Shown here piece after piece: positions 1 through 8,298 of a stretch of DNA of 25,235 nucleotides. Where the stretch lies: the NCBI GenBank assembly GCA_031261245.1, contig JAISKU010000021.1:1-25235 (forward strand). The letters are read 5' to 3'. Positions within the stretch are counted from its first letter, which is position 1. Each line of letters starts with the position of its first letter. A model generated the notes under the pieces. It saw nothing but the letters and a program-made list of their open reading frames with translations, was not told the DNA's origin and ran no database searches. A program made the position numbers and the translations under genes. This DNA is from Oscillospiraceae bacterium. GTDB taxonomy: Bacteria; Bacillota; Clostridia; Oscillospirales; Oscillospiraceae.

Positions 1-654
1 GGGCTCGACCTCGAAAACCCCGCGAATGAGCCGCAGTACGGCAAGGACGGCTTCCTCGAGCTCGGCGTCTCGCCCGAGAGCGCGCCCGACAAGGCGGAGT
101 ACGTCGAAATCGGCTTCACCGCCGGCATCCCGACCTCCATCGACGGCAAAAAAGCCTCCGCGAAGGACGTCATATACAAGCTCAACGCCCTCGGCGGCAA
201 GCACGGCATCGGCCTGTACGACGTTGTTGAAAACCGCCTCGTCGGCATGAAGTCCCGCGGCGTGTACGAGACGCCCGGCGGCACAATCCTCTACCGCGCG
301 CACGAGGTTCTCGAGAGCATCACCCTCGACAAGGAAACCGCGCACGCAAAGGAGACCCTCGCGATCAAATTCGCGGAGCTCGTGTACAACGGCCAGTGGT
401 TCACACCCTTACGCGAGGCGATTTCCGCGTTCGTGGACAGCACGCAGAAGAGTGTGACGGGCACCGTTAAGTTCAAGCTCTACAAGGGCAACATCATCAA
501 CGCCGGCGTGTGGAGCGATTACAGCCTGTATTCCGAGGAGCTCGCGTCGTTCGGCGAATCCGACTACGACCAGAAGGAGTCCGAGGGCTTCATAAACCTC
601 TACGGCCTGCCCATCAAGGTAAAAGCGCTGCTGGACGAGCAAAGGGGAAAATAA
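1..654 (+). CDS. argG: Argininosuccinate synthase, C-terminal part (5' end outside window)
   Basis: ArgG joins citrulline and aspartate with ATP to give argininosuccinate, the penultimate step of arginine synthesis, in the cytosol. The frame is open from base 1, leaving 217 residues, about half of the usual ~400. Seen in the sequence: the segment around GKHGIGLYDVVENRLVGMKS (codons about 67-86) followed by RGVYETPGG matches the conserved G(R/K)-HG-G--D-VENR--G-KSRG-YE-PG block of the family, and the C-terminal tetramerisation region follows. The stop is one base before the next gene, so it is co-transcribed with the phospholipase-like gene and argH. The start, promoter and ATP-binding N-terminal domain are not visible. 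The identification is secure. Confidence 0.97.
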   Translation, partial: GLDLENPANEPQYGKDGFLELGVSPESAPDKAEYVEIGFTAGIPTSIDGKKASAKDVIYKLNALGGKHGIGLYDVVENRLVGMKSRGVYETPGGTILYRAHEVLESITLDKETAHAKETLAIKFAELVYNGQWFTPLREAISAFVDSTQKSVTGTVKFKLYKGNIINAGVWSDYSLYSEELASFGESDYDQKESEGFINLYGLPIKVKALLDEQRGK

Positions 655-655
655 C

Positions 656-1225
656 TTGCCGAGTATGATGGTTCACTTTGCCGTGGGTCGGGAGTACCGC
701 CCCGAGGGCGACGGATTGTACCTTTTCGGAAATATCGCGCCGGATTTCACCGACGCGCGCGCAATCAAGGACGTCATCCACCTGCGCGACAGACCCGACC
801 GCCTCACGGCGCTCTCGGAGCTGCGCGACGCAATCGACATTGAAAACGGCTTTGAGCTCGGCTGGCTACTGCACCTGTTCGCGGATCTGCGGTGGGACTC
901 GGAGCTCATCCCGAAATTCCGCGACGCGTACCGCGGCGAGGGGCACTGGTTCCCGGCGTACCGCGACGAGATAAGCAAGCTGAACAACTGGATGTATCAG
1001 CATGTCGGGTGGGCGCGGGAGATCTGCGGCCGCGCGGGCGCGGCGGACGTCAGCGAATCGCGTGAACTCAGTCGCGTGCTGCCGCTGCCGCTGGAGCTCG
1101 GTTGGTACCGCAACCGCGTACTGAGCAGGCCGCTTACGCGGCGCGACGCGCCGCAGGTGTTCAGCGGCGACATGGCGCAGGAATTCGCGGCGGAGACCGC
1201 AAGACGATTCAAGGAGTGGTTATAG
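656..1225 (+). CDS. Zinc-dependent phospholipase C-like protein in the arg operon
   Basis: A 189-residue protein resembling the zinc-dependent phospholipase C / S1-P1 nuclease-like family (PF00882-type). Seen: a His near the N-terminus (H7 in MVHFAVG), GNIAPDF (residues 25-31, D30), H42 in DVIHLRD, and GWLLHLFADLRWD (69-81, H73 and D77). Their spacing matches the family's helical metal-ligand pattern; function beyond that is inference. No signal peptide or membrane segment is seen, so it is probably cytosolic. A TTG start at 656 is chosen because AAGGGGA at 642-648 sits 7 bases before it; the ATG at 665 would be too far from that site. The stop TAG shares a base with the GTG of argH, implying translational coupling. 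Nothing in arginine synthesis calls for such an enzyme. Confidence 0.72.
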   Translation: MPSMMVHFAVGREYRPEGDGLYLFGNIAPDFTDARAIKDVIHLRDRPDRLTALSELRDAIDIENGFELGWLLHLFADLRWDSELIPKFRDAYRGEGHWFPAYRDEISKLNNWMYQHVGWAREICGRAGAADVSESRELSRVLPLPLELGWYRNRVLSRPLTRRDAPQVFSGDMAQEFAAETARRFKEWL

Positions 1226-2607
1226 TGGCGAAATTATGGTCAGGCAGGTTCGACGAGGACACCGACAGACTCGTTGACGAGCTCAACGCCTCCCTGCCGT
1301 TTGACAAGCGGCTGTACCGCGAGGACGTCGCGGGCAGCGTCGCCCACGCGGAGATGCTCGGCGACTGCGGCATAATTGAGCAGTCCGAGGCTTCGGCAAT
1401 CGTCGCCGCCCTCGGCGAAATTCTCGCCGACATCGACGCCGGGAAGTTCGAGTTCTCGCTCGCCGACGAGGATATCCACATGGCGATCGAGGCGGAGCTC
1501 ACGCGCCGCGTCGGCGACGCCGGAAAGCGACTGCACACCGCGAGAAGCCGCAACGATCAAATTGCGCTCGACTTCCGGCTGTACCTGAAGCGCGAAATTT
1601 CGGCTGTGCGCTCAAACCTCCTCGCCCTCATCTCCGCGCTCGCGGACATCGCCGAAAAAAACCTCGACGCGATAATGCCCGCGTACACCCACCTCCAGCG
1701 CGCGCAGCCGTCCACGCTCGCGCACTACATGATGGCCTACGCGAACATGCTCCGCCGCGACGTGACGCGCCTCGAGGACTGTTTTGACCGCATGGACCTC
1801 TCGCCGCTCGGCAGCGGCGCGCTCGCGGGGACGACTTACCCTATTGACAGAAAAAAGGTTGCGGATAAGCTTGATTTTTCCGGTATAACCGAAAACAGTC
1901 TTGACGGAGTTAGCGACCGCGACTACGCGATAGAGCTTTTGAGCGACCTGTCGATCCTCATGATGCACCTCTCGCGCTTCTCCGAGGAGATAATCCTCTG
2001 GTGCTCGTGGGAGTTCAAGTTCATAGAGCTCGCGGATAAATATTCAACAGGCAGCTCGATCATGCCGCAGAAGAAAAACCCCGACGTCGCGGAGCTCGTG
2101 CGTGGCAAAACCGGCCGCGTGTACGGCGACCTCGTCGCGCTGCTGACGGTGATGAAGGCGCTGCCGCTGGCGTACAACAAGGACATGCAGGAGGACAAGG
2201 AGGGCGTGTTCGACGCGCTCGACACAGTACAAAAGTGCCTGCCGGTGTTCACGGCAATGCTGCAAACCATGACAATCCGCCGCGACAACATGAGAAAAGC
2301 CGCCGCAGAGGGTTTCATCAACGCCACAGACTGCGCGGACTACCTCGTGAAAAAGGGTCTGCCGTTCCGCGACGCGTACACCGTCGTCGGCAAGCTCGTC
2401 AACGATTGCATTGCAACGGGCAAAACGCTCGAGACGCTCGCACTCGACGACTACAAGGCCGCGAGTCCGCTGTTCGACACTGACGTGTACGACGCGATCT
2501 CGCTCGAAACCGGCGTCGCGGAACGCAAATCCCCCGGCGGCCCCGCCCCCGACGCAGTGAAAGCGCAGATTTCAAGCATACGCAAATTTTTGGAGGACTC
2601 ACAATGA
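1225..2607 (+). CDS. argH: Argininosuccinate lyase
   Basis: ArgH splits argininosuccinate into arginine and fumarate, the last step of the pathway; it is a cytosolic homotetramer of the fumarase/aspartase superfamily. The 460-residue length is typical. Seen: MAKLWSGRF at the N-terminus, HTARSRND (104-111), YTHLQRAQP with the catalytic His at 156, and the superfamily signature GSSIMPQKKNPD (276-287) with the catalytic Ser. The GTG at 1225 is chosen over an upstream in-frame ATG at 1102 because family homology begins at AKLWSGRF and AAGGAG (1211-1216) lies 8 bases before it. The gene overlaps its upstream neighbour by one base and the downstream GNAT gene by four (ATGA). Confidence 0.98.
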   Translation: MAKLWSGRFDEDTDRLVDELNASLPFDKRLYREDVAGSVAHAEMLGDCGIIEQSEASAIVAALGEILADIDAGKFEFSLADEDIHMAIEAELTRRVGDAGKRLHTARSRNDQIALDFRLYLKREISAVRSNLLALISALADIAEKNLDAIMPAYTHLQRAQPSTLAHYMMAYANMLRRDVTRLEDCFDRMDLSPLGSGALAGTTYPIDRKKVADKLDFSGITENSLDGVSDRDYAIELLSDLSILMMHLSRFSEEIILWCSWEFKFIELADKYSTGSSIMPQKKNPDVAELVRGKTGRVYGDLVALLTVMKALPLAYNKDMQEDKEGVFDALDTVQKCLPVFTAMLQTMTIRRDNMRKAAAEGFINATDCADYLVKKGLPFRDAYTVVGKLVNDCIATGKTLETLALDDYKAASPLFDTDVYDAISLETGVAERKSPGGPAPDAVKAQISSIRKFLEDSQ

Positions 2608-3044
2608 CAATCCGCAAAATGACAATCGACGACTACGACGCCGTCTACGCCCTCTGGCTCGCGACGCCGGGAATGGGGCTGAACACCACCGACGACTCGC
2701 GCGAGGGCATCGAAAAGTACCTGCGCCGCAACCCGACCACCTGCCTCGTAGCGGAGGAGAACGGCGAGCTCATCGGCGTCTCCCTCGGCGGACACGACGG
2801 CCGTCGCGGCTTCCTGAACCACGCCGCGGTGAAAGCGTCGGAGCGCCGCCGCGGCATCGGAGAGCTGCTGCTGGAGCGCACGATGGACGCGCTGCGTGAC
2901 GAGGGGATAAGCAAGGTCGCGCTCGTGTGCTTCAAGGACAACGAGATCGGCAACGCCTTCTGCGAAAAGCACGGCTTCGTCGTCCGCCACGAGCTGAATT
3001 ACCGCAACAGGTCAATCGTCGATATAACATACATCAGACCGTAG
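2604..3044 (+). CDS. GNAT-family N-acetyltransferase, candidate short N-acetylglutamate synthase
   Basis: A 146-residue single-domain GNAT protein that transfers acetyl from acetyl-CoA to an amine. Seen: N-terminal IRKMTIDDYDAVYALW, the central strand LVAEENGELIGVSLGG, and motif A ERRRGIGELLLE (about 99-110), the pyrophosphate-binding loop, followed by the ALVCFKDNEIGNAFCEKHGF block typical of the family's C-terminal half. It overlaps argH by four bases, so the two are translationally coupled. Known: short GNAT-type N-acetylglutamate synthases exist as separate proteins in some bacteria and as the C-terminal part of ArgH(A) fusions. Inference: it may prime the acetyl cycle that ArgJ maintains. 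An unrelated substrate cannot be excluded. The TAG stop lies inside the first copy of the tandem repeat. Confidence 0.85.
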   Translation: MTIRKMTIDDYDAVYALWLATPGMGLNTTDDSREGIEKYLRRNPTTCLVAEENGELIGVSLGGHDGRRGFLNHAAVKASERRRGIGELLLERTMDALRDEGISKVALVCFKDNEIGNAFCEKHGFVVRHELNYRNRSIVDITYIRP

Positions 3045-3135
3045 GGGACGGCGTCCTCGACGTCCCGCGAACCGTAGGGGACGGCGTCCTCGACGTCCCG
3101 CAACCGTAGGGGACGGCGTCCTCGACGTCCCGCGA
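3038..3135. repeat. Three tandem copies of a 32-33 bp GC-rich repeat
   Basis: Copies lie at 3038-3070, 3071-3102 and 3103-3135, differing only at the last bases. Each begins ACCGTAGGGGACGGCG and continues with TCCTCGACGTCCCGC. Each contains GGGACG and CGTCCC in inverted orientation, so each could form a hairpin, with GGACG-CGTCC as an alternative pairing. The first copy supplies the stop codon of the GNAT gene and the last ends just before the argC ribosome binding site. There are no unique spacers, so it is not a CRISPR array. It resembles the small intergenic palindromic repeats scattered through some Clostridia genomes, but no other copy is seen in this window. Confidence 0.9.
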
Positions 3136-3149
3136 CGTAAGGAGACAAA

Positions 3150-4058
3150 ATGAAACCAAAAATCTACATCGACGGCAAGGACGGCACAACCGGCCTGCAA
3201 ATATATGACCGCCTCGGCGCGCGCGGCGATATCGAGCTGCTGCTCATAGATGAGGAAAAGCGCAAGGATGCCGCCGAGCGCAAAAAGCTCCTCAACGCCG
3301 CCGACATCGTGTTCCTCTGCCTGCCCGACGACGCGGCGCGCGAGGCCGTGGCGCTCGTCGAGAACACGCAGACGCGCGTAATCGACGCCTCGACGGCGCA
3401 CCGCACCGCGCCCGGCTGGGACTACGGCTTCCCGGAGCTCTCGCCCGCGCGCCGCGCCGCAATCGCCGCCTCAAAGCGCGTCGCGAACCCCGGCTGCTAC
3501 GCCACGGGAATGCTCGCAATCGCCGCGCCGCTCGTTGCGCTCGGAATCCTCGCGCCGGACTATCCGCTCACCGTGCACGCCGTCTCCGGCTACTCGGGAG
3601 CCGGAAAAAAGGGCATCGCGCAGTACGAGGCCGCAACCCGCGCCGCCGAGCTCGACAGCCCGCGCCAGTACGCCCTCTCGCAGGCGCACAAGCACCTCCC
3701 CGAAATGCAGAAAATCGCGGGTCTGACGCGCACGCCGATATTCAACCCGTACATCTGCGACTTCTACGCCGGAATGACGGTCAGCGTGCCACTCTACGCG
3801 TCCGGCGACGCGATTTTCGCCGCACTCTCGGTGCACTACGAAAAAGCGCGGTTCGTAAAAGTCCTCCGCGCGCCGGAGGACGGCTTTATCCCCGCGACAG
3901 GCAACACGGGCACAAATTTACTCACCGTCTACGTCTGCGGCGACGGGGAGCGCACGACGGCAATCTCACTTCTCGACAATCTCGGCAAGGGCGCGTCCGG
4001 CGCCGCCGTACAAAATATGAACATCATGCTCGGAATACCGGAGGACACATCACTATGA
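3150..4058 (+). CDS. argC: N-acetyl-gamma-glutamyl-phosphate reductase, short (type 2) form
   Basis: ArgC reduces N-acetylglutamyl phosphate with NADPH to the semialdehyde, the third step of ornithine synthesis. Length is 302 residues, matching the short type-2 class rather than the ~340-residue class. Seen: N-terminal nucleotide-binding start KIYIDGKDGTTGLQIYDRL (residues 4-22), DIVFLCLPDDAA (52-63), and the active-site block RVANPGCYATG with the nucleophilic Cys at 116; HKHLPEM and the C-terminal NMNIMLG end are also family features. AAGGAG at 3139-3144 lies 5 bases before the ATG. It is separated from the GNAT gene by the tandem repeats and overlaps argJ by four bases (ATGA), so argC-argJ-argB form a coupled block. 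Confidence 0.97.
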   Translation: MKPKIYIDGKDGTTGLQIYDRLGARGDIELLLIDEEKRKDAAERKKLLNAADIVFLCLPDDAAREAVALVENTQTRVIDASTAHRTAPGWDYGFPELSPARRAAIAASKRVANPGCYATGMLAIAAPLVALGILAPDYPLTVHAVSGYSGAGKKGIAQYEAATRAAELDSPRQYALSQAHKHLPEMQKIAGLTRTPIFNPYICDFYAGMTVSVPLYASGDAIFAALSVHYEKARFVKVLRAPEDGFIPATGNTGTNLLTVYVCGDGERTTAISLLDNLGKGASGAAVQNMNIMLGIPEDTSL

Positions 4059-5272
4059 AATTTATATCGGGCGGCGTGACTGCCGCGCAGGGCTTCACGG
4101 CCTCGGGAATCCACGTCGGGGTCAAGACGAACAACCCCAACAAAAAGGACGTCGCGCTCATCGTCGCCGACCGCGACTGCGCGGCCGCCGCGCTCTACAC
4201 AAAAAACATTGTCAAGGCCGCGCCGCTCCTCGTCACGAAGCGCCACCTTGAGGGCGGCCACGCCCGCGCGATAATCGCGAACTCCGGCAACGCGAACGCG
4301 TGCGCGCCCGACGGCGAGGAGAACGCGCTGCGCATGTGCGCCGCCGCCGCCTCCGCGCTCGGAATCCCGCCCTCCGACGTGCTTGTCGCCTCAACGGGCG
4401 TAATCGGCCAGCGCCTGAAGGTCGAGGCCATCGAGGACGGCATTGCGACGCTCGCGGGCGCGCTCTCGCCCGACGGCTCCGACGCCGCGGCGGGCGCGAT
4501 CATGACGACGGACACCGTGAAAAAAGAGGTCGCCGTCGAGTTCACCGTCGGCGGCGTGACCGCGAAGCTCGGCGGCATCGCAAAGGGCAGCGGCATGATC
4601 CACCCGAACATGGGCACAATGCTCTGCTTCCTCACGACCGACGCGGCAATCTCGCCCGAGATGATAAAAAAAGCCCTGCTGCAAGCCGTAAATGTCAGCT
4701 TCAACCGCATATCCGTGGACGGCGACACCTCGACAAACGACATGGCCGTCGTCCTCGCGAACGGCGCGGCCGCCAACGCGGAAATCACGTCCGATGGCGC
4801 GGACTTCGACGCGTTCGTCGCGGCGCTCACCGCCGTCTCCGTGAAGCTCGCGACCGAGATGGCCTCCGACGGCGAGGGTGCGCAGCACCTCATCACCTGC
4901 ACCGTCAGCGGCGCCGCGACGGAGGCCGACGCGGAGACAATCGCGAAATCCGTAATCTCCTCCACGCTCTTCAAGGCCGCAATCTTCGGCGCGGACGCGA
5001 ACTGGGGCCGCGCACTGTGCGCCATGGGCTACTCCGGCGTGGAGTTTGACACGGAAAAGGTCGGCGTCAGCTTCAAATCCGCCGCCGGCGAGATCGCGGT
5101 CTGCCGCGACGGGCGCGGACTGGACTTCGACGAGGACGCGGCGAAGCAAATCCTCACCGAGCACGACGTCGTCGTGGACATCACCATTTCAGAGGGCGAC
5201 GCCTCCGCCACGTGCTGGGGCTGCGACATCACCTACGACTACATTAAGATAAACGGAGATTACAGGACATGA
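4055..5272 (+). CDS. argJ: Glutamate N-acetyltransferase (ornithine acetyltransferase)
   Basis: ArgJ moves the acetyl group from N-acetylornithine to glutamate, regenerating N-acetylglutamate and releasing ornithine; some members also use acetyl-CoA. Length is 405 residues, typical. Seen: ANSGNANAC (75-83), STGVIGQRL (113-121), and the self-cleavage block KGSGMIHPNMGTML (177-190). The proenzyme is cut before Thr188, which becomes the N-terminal nucleophile of the beta chain. The residue before it is Gly instead of the common Ala, a conservative variant. ANWGRALCAMG and the C-terminal YVKINGDYRT-like end (YIKINGDYRT) are also as expected. Whether it is mono- or bifunctional cannot be read from sequence. 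ATGA overlaps link it to argC and argB. Confidence 0.98.
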   Translation: MKFISGGVTAAQGFTASGIHVGVKTNNPNKKDVALIVADRDCAAAALYTKNIVKAAPLLVTKRHLEGGHARAIIANSGNANACAPDGEENALRMCAAAASALGIPPSDVLVASTGVIGQRLKVEAIEDGIATLAGALSPDGSDAAAGAIMTTDTVKKEVAVEFTVGGVTAKLGGIAKGSGMIHPNMGTMLCFLTTDAAISPEMIKKALLQAVNVSFNRISVDGDTSTNDMAVVLANGAAANAEITSDGADFDAFVAALTAVSVKLATEMASDGEGAQHLITCTVSGAATEADAETIAKSVISSTLFKAAIFGADANWGRALCAMGYSGVEFDTEKVGVSFKSAAGEIAVCRDGRGLDFDEDAAKQILTEHDVVVDITISEGDASATCWGCDITYDYIKINGDYRT

Positions 5273-6123
5273 GTGACAACAACATTCGCGCCAAAATCCT
5301 CGTCGAGGCCCTGCCGTATATACAGCGCTTCAACGGCAAAATCGTCGTCATCAAGTACGGCGGGAACGCGATGATCTCCCCGGAGCTCTTCGACGCGGTG
5401 ATGGAGGACATAATTCTCCTGCGCCTCGTCGGAATCCCCGTCGTGCTCGTCCACGGCGGCGGCCCGGAGATAAACGACATGCTCAAAAAGCTCGGCAAGG
5501 AGCCGAAATTCATCAACGGCCTGCGCTACACAGACCGCGAGACGATGGACGTGGTGCAGAGCGTGCTGTGCGGCAAGGTGAACAAGGACCTCGTCGCGAC
5601 GATACAGCGCAAGGGCGCGTCCGCCGTCGGACTGTGCGGGCTCGACGCGGGGCTGTTCAAGGCGGTGAAGCTGCCGGGCGAGGACCTCGGCTACGTCGGC
5701 GAAATCATCGAGGTGAACACGGGAATCGTGCTGCGCGCTATCGAGGCGGGGAGAATCCCCGTCGTCGCGACCGTCGCGCTCGGCATTGACGAGGACACGA
5801 GCTACAACATCAACGCCGACACCGCCGCGTCAAAGCTCGCGTCCGGGCTCGGCGCCGAAAAGCTCATCCTGCTCACGAACACGCGCGGCGTGCTGCGCGT
5901 GCAGGACGACGAGGACACGCTCATCCACCAGATCCGCGTTTCCGAGATACCCGCGCTGCGCGGCGAAAACATCATCTCCGGCGGCATGATACCGAAAATC
6001 GACTGCTGCGCCGACGCGATCGCGGGCGGCGTGCGACGAACCCACATTCTCGACGGGCGAATCCCGCACGCAATCCTCATCGAGATGCTCACCGACGAGG
6101 GCGCGGGAACTATGATATGGTAG
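5269..6123 (+). CDS. argB: Acetylglutamate kinase
   Basis: ArgB phosphorylates N-acetylglutamate, normally the committed and feedback-controlled step. Length is 284 residues. Seen: VIKYGGNAM (27-35) with the phosphate-binding Lys29 and glycines, VLVHGGGPEIN (59-69), and the C-terminal SGGMIPKIDCCADAI block with the conserved Lys. Before the kinase core is an extra N-terminal helix (residues about 5-21, RAKILVEALPYIQRF). In the family this helix marks the hexameric, arginine-inhibited kinases that accompany the ArgJ cycle and is missing from the E. coli-type enzyme; feedback inhibition here is therefore an inference from that feature. Start ATG overlaps argJ by four bases; argD begins 12 bases after the stop. 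Confidence 0.98.
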   Translation: MSDNNIRAKILVEALPYIQRFNGKIVVIKYGGNAMISPELFDAVMEDIILLRLVGIPVVLVHGGGPEINDMLKKLGKEPKFINGLRYTDRETMDVVQSVLCGKVNKDLVATIQRKGASAVGLCGLDAGLFKAVKLPGEDLGYVGEIIEVNTGIVLRAIEAGRIPVVATVALGIDEDTSYNINADTAASKLASGLGAEKLILLTNTRGVLRVQDDEDTLIHQIRVSEIPALRGENIISGGMIPKIDCCADAIAGGVRRTHILDGRIPHAILIEMLTDEGAGTMIW

Positions 6124-6135
6124 GGGGAAAATAAA

Positions 6136-7314
6136 ATGACATCAAACGAGATAAAAAACCTTGACGCGAATCACGTCATGCAGACATACGGCCGCTTCGA
6201 CGTCGCGATTGACCACGGCGAGGGCGCGCGGCTCTACAGCCCCGAGGGGCGCGAGTATATCGACTTCACGTCGGGCATCGGCGTCAACTCCGTCGGCTAC
6301 GCCAACAAAAAGTGGGCCGACGCGATATACGCGCAGGCGCTCAAGCTCGGCCACATCTCAAATCTGTTCTACACGGAGCCCTACGCGCGCCTCGCGGAGC
6401 AGCTCACGGCGCGCTCCGGCATGAAAAACGTGTTCTTCGCGAACGCCGGCGGCGAGGCGAACGAGGGACTCATCAAGCTCGGCCGCAAATACTCGCACGA
6501 CAAGTACGGCGACGGCCGCGCGACGATTCTCACGCTCGTGCAGTCGTTCCACGGCCGCACAATCTCGACGCTCGCCGCGACGGGGCAGGAGCAGTTCCAC
6601 AAACACTTCTTCCCGTTCACGGACGGCTTCCGCCACATCCCGGCGAACGACGTCGCCGCGCTCGAGGCGGCGCTCACGCCCGACGTAGCCGCCGTCATGG
6701 TAGAGCTCATTCAGGGCGAGGGCGGCGTGTTGCCGCTCAAGGTTGAATACGTAAAGCAGCTGCGCGAGCTCTGCACACAGCGCGACGTGCTCTTCCTCGC
6801 CGACGAGGTGCAGACGGGCGTCGGCCGCACGGGCAAGCTCTTCGCGTACCAAAATTACGGCGTCCTGCCCGACGCCGCGACGTTCGCCAAGGGCATCGCG
6901 GGCGGCCTCCCGATGGGCGGACTGCTCGCCTCCGAAAAGACCGCGACCGTCCTCGCGGCCGGCGACCACGCCACGACGTTCGGCGGAAACCCCATAGCCG
7001 CCGCCGCCGCGCTGGAAGTCCTCTCGCAGCTTTCGGACGAGACACTGAAAGAAGTCGCGACAAAGGGCGAGTACGTCAAGGACACTATCAGAAGCTGGAA
7101 CCTTCCCGCCGTCGGCGAGATTCGCGGCCTCGGCCTCATGCTCGGCGTCTCCACCGTCGGCGTCTCGCCGAAGGAGGCCGCCGCGAAGTGCATCGCAAAC
7201 GGCCTGCTGATACTCACCGCCGGCTCCGACGCGCTGCGTATGCTGCCGCCGCTCACGATCACCTACGACGAGCTCAACGCCGGCCTCGCAATTCTGAAAG
7301 GGGTATTGCAATGA
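6136..7314 (+). CDS. argD: Acetylornithine aminotransferase
   Basis: ArgD is a class III pyridoxal-phosphate aminotransferase that makes N-acetylornithine from the semialdehyde using glutamate. Length is 392 residues. Seen: DFTSGIGVNSVGY (43-55), FFANAGGEANEGLIKLGRKY (100-119, PLP phosphate loop; most relatives have NSGAEANE), SFHGRT (137-142), LADEVQTGVGRTG (221-233, Asp that binds the PLP ring) and the Schiff-base Lys252 in TFAKGIAGGLPMG. It could in principle serve related substrates, but its position between argB and argF settles the call. A GGGGGA ribosome binding site overlaps the end of argB; the stop overlaps argF by four bases. Confidence 0.97.
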   Translation: MTSNEIKNLDANHVMQTYGRFDVAIDHGEGARLYSPEGREYIDFTSGIGVNSVGYANKKWADAIYAQALKLGHISNLFYTEPYARLAEQLTARSGMKNVFFANAGGEANEGLIKLGRKYSHDKYGDGRATILTLVQSFHGRTISTLAATGQEQFHKHFFPFTDGFRHIPANDVAALEAALTPDVAAVMVELIQGEGGVLPLKVEYVKQLRELCTQRDVLFLADEVQTGVGRTGKLFAYQNYGVLPDAATFAKGIAGGLPMGGLLASEKTATVLAAGDHATTFGGNPIAAAAALEVLSQLSDETLKEVATKGEYVKDTIRSWNLPAVGEIRGLGLMLGVSTVGVSPKEAAAKCIANGLLILTAGSDALRMLPPLTITYDELNAGLAILKGVLQ

Positions 7315-8222
7315 AACATCTATTAAAATTACTGGATTTGTCGCGCGACGACATAACCCTGATCCTCGACACCGCCGACGCGCTCAAATCGGAGCAGAAA
7401 TCCGGCAAAAAGCACGACTTCCCGGCGGGCAAAACCCTCGCGATGATCTTCGCGAAGAGCTCGACGCGCACGCGCGTGTCGTTTGAGACGGGCATCTTCC
7501 AGCTCGGCGGGCAGGGCATCTTCCTCTCGAACGCCGACTCCCAGCTCGGGCGCGGCGAGCCGCTTCAGGACACGGCGCGCGTCCTCTCGCGCTACTGCGA
7601 CTGTATCATGATTCGGACTTATGAGCAGAAAGAAGTGGAAAATCTCGCGAAGTTTGCTACTATACCCGTAATAAATGCGCTGACGGACTTCGAGCACCCC
7701 TGTCAAGTCCTCGCGGATTTACAGACAATCCGCGAGCACAAGGGCAAGCTCGCCGGACTGAAAATCGCGTACATCGGCGACGGCAACAACATGGCGAACT
7801 CGATAATCGCGGGCGGCCTTATCTGCGGCATGGACGTGTCCGCCGCGTGCCCGGAGGACTACCGCCCCGCGCGGGAGACGCTCGACTTCGCCGCGACCGT
7901 CACGGACGCGAAGTTTGAGCTCACCGCCGACCCGAAGGTCGCGGCAAAAGACGCCGACGTCATCTTCACGGACGTCTGGGCGTCGATGGGGCAGGAGTCC
8001 GAGGCCGAAAAGCGCAAGATCGCGTTCCGCGGCTACTGCGTGGACGACTCCATAATGGCGCTCGCGAAGCCCGACTGCATGGTGCAGCACTGTCTGCCAG
8101 CGCACAGGGGCGAGGAGATAACCGAAAAGGTGTTCGAGGAGCACGCGGACGAGATATTCGACGAGGCGGAGAACCGCCTGCACGCGCAGAAAGCGATAAT
8201 GTACCTGCTGATGAAGAAATAA
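7311..8222 (+). CDS. argF: Ornithine carbamoyltransferase
   Basis: ArgF transfers carbamoyl phosphate to ornithine to form citrulline, the substrate of ArgG. Length is 303 residues. Seen: carbamoyl-phosphate loop SSTRTR (50-55), HPCQVLADLQT (129-139), the ornithine-binding DVWASMGQE (221-229) and HCLPAHRGEEI (260-270), whose HCLP motif distinguishes ornithine from aspartate transcarbamoylases. The ATG at 7311 is chosen because homology begins at MKHLLKLLDL and AAAGGGG precedes it; a longer in-frame opening from 7188 would run back inside argD. An anabolic role follows from the operon, which ends here with a terminator. Confidence 0.97.
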   Translation: MKHLLKLLDLSRDDITLILDTADALKSEQKSGKKHDFPAGKTLAMIFAKSSTRTRVSFETGIFQLGGQGIFLSNADSQLGRGEPLQDTARVLSRYCDCIMIRTYEQKEVENLAKFATIPVINALTDFEHPCQVLADLQTIREHKGKLAGLKIAYIGDGNNMANSIIAGGLICGMDVSAACPEDYRPARETLDFAATVTDAKFELTADPKVAAKDADVIFTDVWASMGQESEAEKRKIAFRGYCVDDSIMALAKPDCMVQHCLPAHRGEEITEKVFEEHADEIFDEAENRLHAQKAIMYLLMKK

Positions 8223-8229
8223 GCGCGAA

Positions 8230-8253
8230 AAAACCGCCCGGAAGGGCGGTTTT
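8230..8253 (+). terminator. Intrinsic terminator of the arg operon
   Basis: A 10-bp stem (AAAACCGCCC at 8230-8239 with GGGCGGTTTT at 8244-8253) closed by the stable tetraloop GGAA, ending in a T run. It lies 8 bases after the argF stop and before the next promoter. Confidence 0.92.
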
Positions 8254-8269
8254 CCTCTCAAAATCAGAG

Positions 8270-8298
8270 TTGACGGTGGCGGATATTTATGCTAAACT
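8270..8298 (+). promoter_or_regulatory. Sigma-70-type promoter for the URO-D family gene
   Basis: TTGACG (8270-8275), a 17-base spacer and TAAACT (8293-8298), with TGC immediately upstream of the -10 (extended -10). Transcription would start near 8305, which rules out the in-frame TTG at 8270 as a start codon for the gene downstream. Confidence 0.8.

Noticed and set aside
3038..3135. CRISPR array
   Set aside because: The three units abut directly with no unique spacers, and no cas gene is in the window.
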